Of a stretch of DNA of 38,249 nt, positions 16,420 to 23,629 are shown piece after piece. The stretch lies in assembly GCF_016803395.1 (NCBI RefSeq), contig NZ_JAEVHL010000035.1, forward strand, positions 1 to 38,249, given 5' to 3'. A program made the translations under genes and the position numbers. Within the stretch, counting starts at the first letter, position 1; each line of letters begins with the position of its first letter. A model generated the notes under the pieces. That model did not search any database, had not been told where the DNA came from, and was given only the letters and a program-made list of their open reading frames with translations. This DNA comes from Micromonospora tarensis (GTDB lineage Bacteria > Actinomycetota > Actinomycetes > Mycobacteriales > Micromonosporaceae).

Positions 16420-17889
16420 ATGCCCCTCACCGAGCCGCACGACGACCACCTCCCACAGGAGGATCCGGTCGCGCGCGACGGTGCGGGCAACCAGGACGAC
16501 AACGTAGTCAGCGACACTTTCGACACTTTCGACACATCCGGCGCAGCCGCCCCGGCGACCGCGGCCGACGGCCCGGCCATCGAACCGGAGCCGATCCTGC
16601 CCGAGCCGGTCCGGCAGCGGATCGTGACGCTGACCGCCGCGGTGCTGCCCACCCTGCCCGCCGACGAGGTGCCGGTGCCGCTGCGCCGGGTGGCCAAGTT
16701 CGCCCCCAACCGGCGGGCCCGGCTCGGCGCGCCGGCCATCGCCGCCCAGCTCACCGCCGACCCGCTGTTCCGGCAGCGGGTCACCGCCCGGGTGCTGGCC
16801 GACTCGGGTGATCTCGGGGCCGCCGTCGTCGAGGGCACCGCACCCGCCGCCGCCGACCCGGTCGAGGTCGCCGCGCTGGCCTATCTGGCCAGGCCGCGCG
16901 GCTGGCGGGAGCTGATCGACGCCAGCGGCGCCGCCGTGCGCGCCGAGGCGGACAGCGCGGTCGTCGCCGAGCTGGTCCGCGAGGCCGAGCAGCGGGCTAC
17001 CCGTGCCGAGCATGACCGCGCGGTGGCCCGGGTCGAGGCGGAGAAACTCCGCGACGAGCTGGCCCGCGTCCGGGAGGAGCTGGGTCAGCTCCGTGAGGAG
17101 TCCCGGCAGCTGACCCGCACCCTGCGGGAGACAAAGGCCCGCGAACGGAAGGCCACCGAGCTGCTGGCCACCGAGCGTGGCCGGGCCGCGCGCGCCAGCG
17201 CCGACGTGGACGCCGAGCTGCGCCGGGCCCGAGCCCGGCTGGCCGAGGCGGAGGCCGCCGCCGGGGTGGCCCGGGCGAGCGCCAAGGAGGCCCGCTCGGT
17301 CGACGACGCCCGGCTCTGGCTGCTGCTGGAGACCATCGGCCAGGCCGCCGTCGGGTTGCGCCGGGAGTTGGCGCTCGACCCGGTGGACAAACTCCCCGCC
17401 GACTTCGTCGCCGACGCGTTCGCCGAGCAGCCGGGCGCCGCCCCGGCCGGCCCGGCCGCCCGGGCCCGCGACACCGACGACCCGGCCCGGCTCGACCAGC
17501 TGCTCGCCCTGCCCCGGGCGCACCTGGTGGTGGACGGCTACAACGTCACCAAGCGGGGCTTCGGCGAGATGTCCCTGGAGCAGCAGCGCAAACGCCTGAT
17601 CACCGGTCTGGGTGGGATCGCCGCGCAGACGGGCGACGAGGTCACGGTGGTCTTCGACGGCGCCGAGCGGATGCACGGGCTGCCGCCCGCGCCACGCGGC
17701 GTGCGGGTGCTCTTCTCCCGTAAGGGCGAGACCGCCGACGAACTGATCCGGCGCCTGGTCCGCGCCGAGCCGGCGGGCCGCCCGGTGGTCGTGGTCTCGT
17801 CGGACCGCGAGGTCGCTGACGGGGTACGCCGACACGGCGCCTACCCGCTGGGCGCGGACTCGCTGCTGCGGCGGCTCGCCCGCTCCTGA
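16420..17889 (+). CDS. NYN (YacP/PIN-like) domain protein with central coiled coil
   Basis: 489 residues. An acidic, low-complexity N-terminus is followed by a helical region (about 60-170) and a long Glu/Arg-rich coiled coil (about 175-290; KLRDELARVREELGQLREES). The C-terminal NYN domain (about 365-489) is of the YacP type, with the expected acidic sites: LVVDGYNVTKRG, VVFDGAER, ETADELIRRL and VVSSDREVAD. YacP/Rae1 in Bacillus is a ribosome-linked mRNA endonuclease, so an RNase function is plausible; the coiled-coil fusion is the actinobacterial form. ATG 16420 is used because the family-like frame begins here. It is divergent from the DEDDh nuclease with a 127-bp shared regulatory region. 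Confidence 0.88.
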   Translation: MPLTEPHDDHLPQEDPVARDGAGNQDDNVVSDTFDTFDTSGAAAPATAADGPAIEPEPILPEPVRQRIVTLTAAVLPTLPADEVPVPLRRVAKFAPNRRARLGAPAIAAQLTADPLFRQRVTARVLADSGDLGAAVVEGTAPAAADPVEVAALAYLARPRGWRELIDASGAAVRAEADSAVVAELVREAEQRATRAEHDRAVARVEAEKLRDELARVREELGQLREESRQLTRTLRETKARERKATELLATERGRAARASADVDAELRRARARLAEAEAAAGVARASAKEARSVDDARLWLLLETIGQAAVGLRRELALDPVDKLPADFVADAFAEQPGAAPAGPAARARDTDDPARLDQLLALPRAHLVVDGYNVTKRGFGEMSLEQQRKRLITGLGGIAAQTGDEVTVVFDGAERMHGLPPAPRGVRVLFSRKGETADELIRRLVRAEPAGRPVVVVSSDREVADGVRRHGAYPLGADSLLRRLARS

Positions 17890-17982
17890 CCAGCGGGCGG
17901 GCGGTCCGAGCTGTTCGGGGAGTTCCGGACGGCTGTCTCCTGGGGCCCGAACTGACGGCCGTACCGGTCGCCGGGACTCCTC

Positions 17983-18005
17983 CTGTCGCACACCGGGGCT
18001 AGCAT
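17983..18005 (+). promoter_or_regulatory. bipartite promoter CTGTCGCAC-N8-TAGCAT upstream of the DinB-like gene
   Basis: CTGTCGCAC (17983-17991), 8 nt, TAGCAT (18000-18005); start codon 29 nt downstream. Same layout as at 16300-16322 and 18913-18935. Confidence 0.55.
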
Positions 18006-18034
18006 CGCGCGACCGCCGAGGATTGGGAGTCGTG

Positions 18035-18754
18035 ATGACCCAGGACGACGTCAAGGTGTTCGTCGACACGGACCTGCGGGGTGCCCGCTTCGACCGGGCG
18101 ACGCTGGCCGGCGCGGTGATGCGTGGTGTCGACGTGAGCGGCCTGGACATCGACGCGCCCTGGCTGGCCGAGACCGCGCTCCTGGTCAACGGGGTCGACG
18201 TGGTGCCGCTTGTCGAGGCCGAACTCAACCGGAGGTTTCCCGGCCGCGAGCTCAGACAGGCCACCGACCCCGCCGATCTCAGGGCGGCGTGGGCGGCGGT
18301 CGAGCGGGCCTGGGCGGCGGCGGTCGACCGGGTCCTGGCCATGCCCGAGGGCACGGTCGACGTCTCGATCGACGGTGAGTGGACGTTCGCGCAGACACTG
18401 CGCCATCTCGTCTTCGCCGCCGACGCCTGGCTGGGCAAGGCGGTCCTGCGCCTGCCTCAGCCGTTCCACCCGCTCGGTCAGTCGCACGTCGAGTACGAGA
18501 CCGACGGCTTCGACATGTCGGTCTTCACCACCGAGCGGCCGACCTTCGAGACGGTGCTTCGGGTGCGGGCCGAGCGGCAGGCCATGGTGCGCGACTTCCT
18601 GGCGACCGTCACGCCGGAGCTGCTCGCCGGGTCTCGGCCGAGCGCCTGGTGGCCCGAGTACATCGTGTCCGTCCTGCACTGCCTCCACGTGATCATCGGC
18701 GAGGAGTGGCAGCACCTCCGCTTCGCCCTACGTGACCTCGACGCGCAGGGCTGA
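18035..18754 (+). CDS. DinB-superfamily protein with N-terminal pentapeptide-like segment
   Basis: 239 residues in two parts. Residues about 10-40 (DLRGARFDRATLAGAVMRGV) read like a degenerate pentapeptide repeat with the A(D/N)LxX rhythm. The rest is a four-helix DinB/MDMPI-like bundle with candidate metal-binding His at TLRHLVFAADAW and IIGEEWQHLRFAL. DinB-fold proteins include thiol-dependent transferases and isomerases and damage- or stress-induced proteins; the substrate here is unknown. ATG 18035 is preferred over the TTG 12 nt upstream, because GGGAG lies 5 nt before it. The gene appears monocistronic, with its own promoter and a hairpin after the stop. Confidence 0.8.
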   Translation: MTQDDVKVFVDTDLRGARFDRATLAGAVMRGVDVSGLDIDAPWLAETALLVNGVDVVPLVEAELNRRFPGRELRQATDPADLRAAWAAVERAWAAAVDRVLAMPEGTVDVSIDGEWTFAQTLRHLVFAADAWLGKAVLRLPQPFHPLGQSHVEYETDGFDMSVFTTERPTFETVLRVRAERQAMVRDFLATVTPELLAGSRPSAWWPEYIVSVLHCLHVIIGEEWQHLRFALRDLDAQG

Positions 18755-18760
18755 GACCTC

Positions 18761-18780
18761 GCCCGAACGGCTGCTCGGGC
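18761..18780 (+). terminator. possible terminator after the DinB-like gene
   Basis: GCCCGA (18761-18766) / TCGGGC (18775-18780), 6-bp stem with 8-nt loop, 6 nt after the stop; no T-tract. Confidence 0.5.
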
Positions 18781-18912
18781 CGCTGCTGGATGCCGCTCCG
18801 TCGCTCGATCGACACGGGTGCCTTGATGTCGGGTTTTCCGGCCGGGTGGGATGGCCCGATTTCGCTGATCTGGAGTGGATCTAGCCCTCGAACGCCCGGT
18901 CGGGCGGGGTTT

Positions 18913-18935
18913 CTGTCGTACCCGGTGGTTAGCGT
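18913..18935 (+). promoter_or_regulatory. bipartite promoter CTGTCGTAC-N8-TAGCGT upstream of the small CxxC gene
   Basis: CTGTCGTAC (18913-18921), 8 nt, TAGCGT (18930-18935). The start codon is 72 nt further. The rest of the 253-bp gap (18755-19007) holds a 14-bp palindrome CGCCCGGTCGGGCG just upstream and no gene that I can support. Confidence 0.55.
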
Positions 18936-19007
18936 CGATGTGACCGACGGTGCTCGGTCGACGACCAGTGGCGTCGACCAGGTGCCGCGAGCCGATCAGG
19001 AGGCGTG

Positions 19008-19226
19008 ATGCTCATCGACTGCGACGGGTGCGCGAAGCGAGCCGACGGCTGTTCCGGCTGCCCGCTGACCGCCCTGTTCGACGAGACGTCCCCGGCGGCC
19101 GGGCTGGTCGCCGCCGAGGTCGAGGCCATCGAGGTGTTCGCTCGGGCCGGCTTCGACGTGGAGGTGCTGACCGCGCCCCCGCGACCCGGCACGGCTCGCC
19201 GTCGGGCCACCCGCCGGGTCGCCTGA
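19008..19226 (+). CDS. small protein with N-terminal double CxxC motif, 72 aa
   Basis: Not recognised. The product begins MLIDCDGCAKRADGCSGCPL: C5, C8, C15 and C18 form two CxxC pairs that could bind zinc or an Fe-S cluster. An acidic, Ala-rich helix follows (about 28-55), then a basic tail (GTARRRATRRVA). AGGAGG at 18998-19003 is 4 nt before ATG 19008; the overlapping GTG at 19005 is too close. A terminator follows. Its promoter matches those of the DEDDh nuclease and DinB-like genes, so co-regulation is a testable idea. Confidence 0.72.
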   Translation: MLIDCDGCAKRADGCSGCPLTALFDETSPAAGLVAAEVEAIEVFARAGFDVEVLTAPPRPGTARRRATRRVA

Positions 19227-19239
19227 GGCGTGCCACCGC

Positions 19240-19257
19240 GCCCGAAAGCGGGCTTTT
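19240..19257 (+). terminator. Rho-independent terminator with T-tract
   Basis: GCCCG (19240-19244), loop AAAG, CGGGC (19249-19253), then TTTT: one of the few classical intrinsic terminators in this GC-rich window, 13 nt after the small CxxC gene. Confidence 0.75.
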
Positions 19258-19266
19258 CGCGGGCCA

Positions 19267-19272
19267 TAGGAT
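19267..19272 (+). promoter_or_regulatory. candidate -10 (TAGGAT) for the M48 protease-PimB pair
   Basis: TAGGAT 10 nt after the preceding terminator; a start site near 19279 would leave a short leader with GGGAGGAG before the ATG at 19301. Confidence 0.5.
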
Positions 19273-19300
19273 GGGCGGTCACAGCGGGAGGAGCGGCGCG

Positions 19301-19333
19301 ATGAGCGGGGAACGACTGGCGGTGACGCGGTGA
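19301..19333 (+). CDS. possible 10-codon leader ORF overlapping the M48 protease start
   Basis: ATG AGC ... CGG TGA encodes MSGERLAVTR. It has the best Shine-Dalgarno of the area (GGGAGGAG, 19286-19293, 7 nt gap), and its TGA overlaps the protease GTG as GTGA. It may load ribosomes for the protease by coupling. It could instead be chance, or the true N-terminus if a base is missing here. Confidence 0.4.
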   Translation: MSGERLAVTR

Positions 19334-20589
19334 CCCCGCGCGGCTGGGCGCTGGTGGCCCTGGCCGGGCTGACCGTCGCGCTGGTCGTGGTGGCCGCGCT
19401 GCTCATCCCGTGGCATCGACCGCCGGCGCCCCGGGCCGATCAGCTCGCGGCACTGCGTGACCTGCCGGCCGAGCAGGTGGCCAAGGGACGGGAGTTTCGG
19501 GCGGCGTTGCGCCCCGGTGGCTACGCCGCGCTCGCCGTGGGGCTGCTGATCGCCGTCGCGCTTGGGCTGACCCCGCTGGGCAGTCGCCTGGTCGAGCTGG
19601 TGGGGCGGCCGTTCGGCGGGCACTGGGCCGCGCAGGCGGTGCTCGGCGGGCTGGCGGTGGTCCTCGTCGCCGACCTGGTGACGCTCCCGTTCGCCGCCTG
19701 GCGGCAGAGCGTGCTCACCCGCTACGGGCTGAGCACCAACGGCTGGAGCGGTTGGGCGGTCGACCTGCTCAAGTCGTACGCGGTCAGCGCGGTGATCGGC
19801 GCGGTGGCGCTGTTCGGCTTCTACGCGGTCATCCGGCTCGCGCCGCGCTGGTGGTGGGCGTTCGGCGCGGCCGGCGCGGCGCTGCTGGTGGTGCTGCTGT
19901 CGTTCGTGCTGCCGGTGCTGGTGGAGCCGGTGTTCAACCGGTTCACCCCGATGGAGCAGGGCCCGCTGCGCAGCGAGCTGATGAGCATGGCCGCCCGCGA
20001 CGGGGTGCCGGTGCGCGACGTGCTGGTCGCCGACGCGTCGAGGCGTACCAGGGCGGTCAACGCGTACGTCTCCGGGCTCGGGCCGACGCGGCGGGTGGTG
20101 GTCTACGACACGCTGCTGCGGGAGGCCACTCCCGCCGAGGTGACCGCTGTGGTGGCGCACGAGTTGGGGCATGCGAAGGACTCCGACGTGGCGGTCGGCA
20201 CGCTCACCGGCGCGCTGGGTGCCGCCGCGGCGGTGGTGGCGCTCTACCTGCTCGGCTCGTGGGGGCCGCTGTTGCGGCTGGCCGGTGTCGACTCGGTGGC
20301 CCAACCGCGCGCGTTCCCCCTGCTGGTCGCCCTGGTCACGGTGACCGGCCTGGTCGCCGCGCCGGTGCAGGCGCTGATGTCGCGTCGGGTGGAGGCACGG
20401 GCCGACGCGCACGCGCTCGCGCTCACCGGCGACCCAACGTCCTTCGAGTCGATGCAGCGTCGGCTCGGCTCGGTCAACCTCGGCGACCCCGACCCGCCCC
20501 GCTGGGAATACCTCTACTCGGCCACGCACCCGTCCACTGTCGAGCGGATGGCCGCCGCCCGCGCGTACGCCCGGGAGGCCGGCCGATGA
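19330..20589 (+). CDS. M48-family membrane zinc metalloprotease (Ste24-like)
   Basis: 419-residue integral membrane protease. TM segments lie at about 5-27, 62-84, 98-120, 145-168, 172-195, 288-312 and 328-350. The zinc site is HELGH (277-281) with the third ligand E355 in EARAD, followed by the CAAX-protease-like TSFESMQRRLGSVNLGDPDPPRW and YSATHPSTVERM segments. It resembles Ste24/CAAX protease 1 more than HtpX. Substrates in actinobacteria are unknown; membrane protein quality control is a family-based guess. The GTG start overlaps a 10-codon leader ORF. The stop overlaps the glycosyltransferase start (ATGA), so the two are coupled. Confidence 0.92.
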   Translation: MTPRGWALVALAGLTVALVVVAALLIPWHRPPAPRADQLAALRDLPAEQVAKGREFRAALRPGGYAALAVGLLIAVALGLTPLGSRLVELVGRPFGGHWAAQAVLGGLAVVLVADLVTLPFAAWRQSVLTRYGLSTNGWSGWAVDLLKSYAVSAVIGAVALFGFYAVIRLAPRWWWAFGAAGAALLVVLLSFVLPVLVEPVFNRFTPMEQGPLRSELMSMAARDGVPVRDVLVADASRRTRAVNAYVSGLGPTRRVVVYDTLLREATPAEVTAVVAHELGHAKDSDVAVGTLTGALGAAAAVVALYLLGSWGPLLRLAGVDSVAQPRAFPLLVALVTVTGLVAAPVQALMSRRVEARADAHALALTGDPTSFESMQRRLGSVNLGDPDPPRWEYLYSATHPSTVERMAAARAYAREAGR

Positions 20590-21710
20590 GCCGCACCCTG
20601 CTGATCACCAACGACTTCCCGCCCCGCCCGGGTGGGATCCAGTCCTTCGTGCACAACCTCGCGCTGCATCAGCCGGCCGGCTCGGTGGTCGTCTACGCGT
20701 CGAGCTGGCACGGGGCTGCGAAGTTCGACGCCGACCAGCCGTTCGAGGTGGTCCGGGAGCGCACCCGGGTGCTGTTGCCCACCCCGTTGATCGCCCGCAG
20801 GGCGGCGCGGCTGGCTCGCGCGTACGACTGCGACACGGTGTGGTTCGGTGCGGCGGCCCCGCTGGGGCTGCTCGCCGCCGGCCTGCGCCGGCGGGCCGGC
20901 ATCCGTCGGGTGGTGGCGCAGACCCACGGTCACGAGATCGGGTGGGCCGCGGTGCCGGCCGCTCGGCCGGCGCTGCGGCGCATCGGTCGGGGCGTGGACG
21001 TCACCACCTATCTCGGTGAGTACACCCGCAGCCGGTTGGCCCGGGTGCTGGACGGCGTGACCGAGCTGCGCCGGCTCGCGCCCGGGGTCGACGTGGACAC
21101 CTACCACCCGAGCGTGGACGGCGAGCAGGTCCGGGCCCGGCTCGGGTTGACCGACCGACCGGTGGTGGTCTGTGTGTCCCGGCTGGTGCCGCGCAAGGGT
21201 CAGGACATGCTGATCCGGGCGCTGCCGGAGATCCGCCGCCGGGTGCCCGACGCGGCGTTGCTGATCGTCGGCGGCGGGCCCTACCGGGCGACCCTGGAGA
21301 AGCTGGCCCGGCAGGCGGGTGTGGAGCGGGACGTGGTGTTCACCGGCTCGGTGCCGGCCGGCGAACTGCCGGCGCACTATGCGGCCGGCGATGTCTACGC
21401 GATGCCGTGCCGCACCCGCAACCGTGGCCTGGACGTGGAGGGTCTGGGCATCGTCTACCTGGAGGCCTCCGCGGCCGGTCTGCCGGTGGTCGCCGGTGAC
21501 TCCGGGGGCGCACCGGACGCGGTCCGTGAGGGCGAGACGGGGTTCGTCGTGCGCGGCCGGGACGTTGCCCAGCTCGTCGACCGGGTCGTCCGGCTGCTCG
21601 CCGATCGGGATCTGGCCCGCCAACTGGGCGCCGCCGGCCGGACGTGGGTGGAACGGGAGTGGCGCTGGGAGGCGCAGGCGGAACGCATGGCGGCACTGCT
21701 CGCCGGCTGA
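20586..21710 (+). CDS. pimB: PimB-like GT4 glycosyltransferase
   Basis: 374-residue GT-B fold transferase. N-terminal TLLITNDFPPRPGGIQSFVHNL, a central RLVPRKGQDMLIRALPEI strand-helix and the EX7E motif EGLGIVYLEA define GT4. Orthology to mycobacterial PimB' (Rv2188c, which adds the second mannose to phosphatidylinositol mannoside at the cytoplasmic membrane) is supported by sequence type and by locus: Rv2188c also lies between fadD15 and the trpD/qcr genes. Acceptor specificity cannot be proved from sequence. ATG overlaps the protease stop. Confidence 0.82.
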   Translation: MSRTLLITNDFPPRPGGIQSFVHNLALHQPAGSVVVYASSWHGAAKFDADQPFEVVRERTRVLLPTPLIARRAARLARAYDCDTVWFGAAAPLGLLAAGLRRRAGIRRVVAQTHGHEIGWAAVPAARPALRRIGRGVDVTTYLGEYTRSRLARVLDGVTELRRLAPGVDVDTYHPSVDGEQVRARLGLTDRPVVVCVSRLVPRKGQDMLIRALPEIRRRVPDAALLIVGGGPYRATLEKLARQAGVERDVVFTGSVPAGELPAHYAAGDVYAMPCRTRNRGLDVEGLGIVYLEASAAGLPVVAGDSGGAPDAVREGETGFVVRGRDVAQLVDRVVRLLADRDLARQLGAAGRTWVEREWRWEAQAERMAALLAG

Positions 21711-21775
21711 CCGTCGGCCGCGTTCAGCTCTCCCCTCCCGGTGCCGCCGGCGCTACCGGATGTCTCGGCGAGCGA

Positions 21776-21811
21776 TATACCTCTGAGTCATAGAAATACC
21801 GCTGAGGTATA
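21776..21811. promoter_or_regulatory. AT-rich inverted repeat, possible operator
   Basis: TATACCTC (21776-21783) and GAGGTATA (21804-21811) are exact inverse copies 20 nt apart, in a noticeably AT-rich patch in the 139-bp gap between pimB and the GGDEF/EAL gene (convergent 3' ends). It looks like a pair of regulator half-sites, but no regulator gene is adjacent. Confidence 0.5.
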
Positions 21812-21849
21812 CCGCGTTCGATCGACCTGCCCGCTCGACCCGGAGAGGT

Positions 21850-23508
21850 TCAGCGGATCCGGGCCAGGATGCGATCGGCGGGGGCCGGTCGGCCGAAGTG
21901 CCAGCCCTGGGCGGCGTCGCAGCCGATCGCCCGCAACCGTTCGGCCTGCCCGGCGGTCTCCACACCCTCGGCGGTGACCGTCAGGTCCAGGGCGTGCGCC
22001 AGCGAGACCAGCGAGGCGAGGATCCGCTCGTCGGTGCGGCCCACCGACGGTGACCGCAGACCGGCGACGAACTCACCGGCCACCTTCAGCTCGGTCACCG
22101 GCAGGTCCCGCAGGTACGCCAGGTTGCTGTAGCCGGTGCCGAAATCGTCGATGGCGATTCGAACCCCGAGGTCGGCCAGCACCCGCAGGGCGCGTACCGG
22201 CTCCTTGGCGGTGCTCATCATCGTGCTCTCGGTGATCTCCAGTTGCAGCCGCTCCGGCGGCAGACCGGTCTGCCGCAGCAGCGCGCGTACCTCCTGCACC
22301 AGTCCGGGTCGGTGGACCTGGCGGACCGCCAGATTGACGCTCACGAACGGCGCGGCGGCGCTCCCAGCCGCCCAGGCCTCCGCCTCGCGGCACGCCTCGG
22401 CCAGCACCCACCCGCCCAGCTGGACGATCAGGCCGGTCTCCTCGGCCAGCCCGATGAAGCTGTCCGGCCGCAGCACCCCCAGCTCCGGGTGACGCCAGCG
22501 GACCAGCGCCTCCACCCCGACCAGGCTGCCGTCGCGCAGCGAGGTCAGCGGCTGGTAGTCGAGGTAGAACTCGCCGCGTTCCAAGGCGGCCGGGATGGCG
22601 GCGGAGAGCGCGTACCGGGCCAGTTCCCGTTGGTTGCGCTCGACGTCGTAGAGCGCCCAACGCGCCCCGCCGGCGGACTTCGCCCAGTGCAGGGTGCTGT
22701 CGGCGGCCCGCATCAGGTCGGTGGGGTTGGCCCCGGCCACCTGGCGCTCGACGATCCCGATGCTCGCCGAAATCTGCAGCTCGTGCCCGTCGACAAGCGC
22801 CGGTGTCCGGACCGCCGCCAGCGCGGTCTCGGCCACCTCGACCATGGCGTCGGTGCCGCCCGTGCACTCCACCAGGATGACGAACTCGTCCCCGCCGAGC
22901 CGGGCCACCAGGTGCGCACCCATGGCCTTGCGCAGCCGTTCGGCCACCGTCACCAGCAGCAGGTCGCCGATCTGGTGCCCCAGCGTGTCGTTGACAACCT
23001 TGAAGCGGTCCAGGTCCAGGAAGCACACCCCGACCCGTTGCGCGCCCCGACCCGGTTCGTTGAGCGCGGCGGTGAGCCGCTCGGTGAACAGCGTCCGGTT
23101 CGGCAGGCCGGTGAGCGGGTCGTGGGTGGCCTGGTGACGAAACCGGGCCTCGCTGGCGCGCAACGCCCGCTCGGCCTGCGTGCGGGCCCTCATCGCGGCG
23201 CGGCGGATCGACTCCTGCTCGTCGAGGGTCCGGTCCCGCAGCGCGCGGGCGTAGCCGGTCGCCACGGCCGCCAGCAGCCGGGCCATCCGATCCTCGACGT
23301 CCTCGGCCACCAACCCCAGGTCACGGATCAACCGGAGCTGGATGACCTCGACGGTACGACCCAGCCCCTCAGCGGAGGCGATGTGCGCGGCGACCAACTC
23401 GGCCCCCACCCGGTGCCCGGCGCGCAGGTCGAACGGTTCGGTGCGCAACGCGCCGGCCAGCTGCCCGGTGAGCCGGTCCAGCAGGGCCTCCAACTGGGCC
23501 TGGGTCAT
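21850..23508 (-). CDS. GGDEF-EAL c-di-GMP turnover protein
   Basis: 552 residues, predicted cytoplasmic (no TM). An N-terminal helical sensory region (about 1-120) has no recognised domain. GGDEF (about 125-290) has intact RLGGDEF (205-209). EAL (about 305-552) has EAL (333-335), ITEST, IDDFGTGYSNL, AEGVET and QGWHFGRP. The usual LKID loop reads LKVA, keeping the catalytic Lys but not the Asp. Both synthesis and hydrolysis of c-di-GMP are possible. The ATG at 23508 lacks a Shine-Dalgarno. It lies downstream of a methyltransferase gene on the same strand, with a hairpin and tandem repeats between. Confidence 0.92.
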   Translation of the reverse strand: MTQAQLEALLDRLTGQLAGALRTEPFDLRAGHRVGAELVAAHIASAEGLGRTVEVIQLRLIRDLGLVAEDVEDRMARLLAAVATGYARALRDRTLDEQESIRRAAMRARTQAERALRASEARFRHQATHDPLTGLPNRTLFTERLTAALNEPGRGAQRVGVCFLDLDRFKVVNDTLGHQIGDLLLVTVAERLRKAMGAHLVARLGGDEFVILVECTGGTDAMVEVAETALAAVRTPALVDGHELQISASIGIVERQVAGANPTDLMRAADSTLHWAKSAGGARWALYDVERNQRELARYALSAAIPAALERGEFYLDYQPLTSLRDGSLVGVEALVRWRHPELGVLRPDSFIGLAEETGLIVQLGGWVLAEACREAEAWAAGSAAAPFVSVNLAVRQVHRPGLVQEVRALLRQTGLPPERLQLEITESTMMSTAKEPVRALRVLADLGVRIAIDDFGTGYSNLAYLRDLPVTELKVAGEFVAGLRSPSVGRTDERILASLVSLAHALDLTVTAEGVETAGQAERLRAIGCDAAQGWHFGRPAPADRILARIR

Positions 23509-23540
23509 CGGCAGGTAGCTGGTACCGGAGACCGCCTTCG

Positions 23541-23571
23541 CCCACGCCGGGCGAACGTGCCCGGGCGTGGG
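23541..23571 (-). terminator. hairpin between the methyltransferase and GGDEF/EAL genes
   Basis: CCCACGCCGGGC (23541-23552) pairs with GCCCGGGCGTGGG (23559-23571) with one bulge. It lies downstream of the methyltransferase and likely ends its transcript. Confidence 0.6.
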
Positions 23572-23575
23572 ATCG

Positions 23576-23629
23576 CCCCGGTGGGCACCTCAGCCCCGGT
23601 GGGCACCTCAGCCCCCGTGGGCACCTCAG
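23576..23629. repeat. three tandem 18-bp repeats at the methyltransferase stop codon
   Basis: CCCCGGTGGGCACCTCAG twice (23576-23593, 23594-23611) and once with one change (23612-23629). On the minus strand each unit carries TGA in the frame of the methyltransferase, giving three in-frame stops 18 nt apart; the outermost (23628-23626) is its real stop. Confidence 0.92.

Noticed and set aside
14559..16811. 750-codon open frame on the plus strand opposite the DEDDh nuclease
   Set aside because: It is a GC-rich shadow frame: the product is Gly/Arg/His/Gln-rich with no family signature, while the minus strand has clear nuclease motifs.
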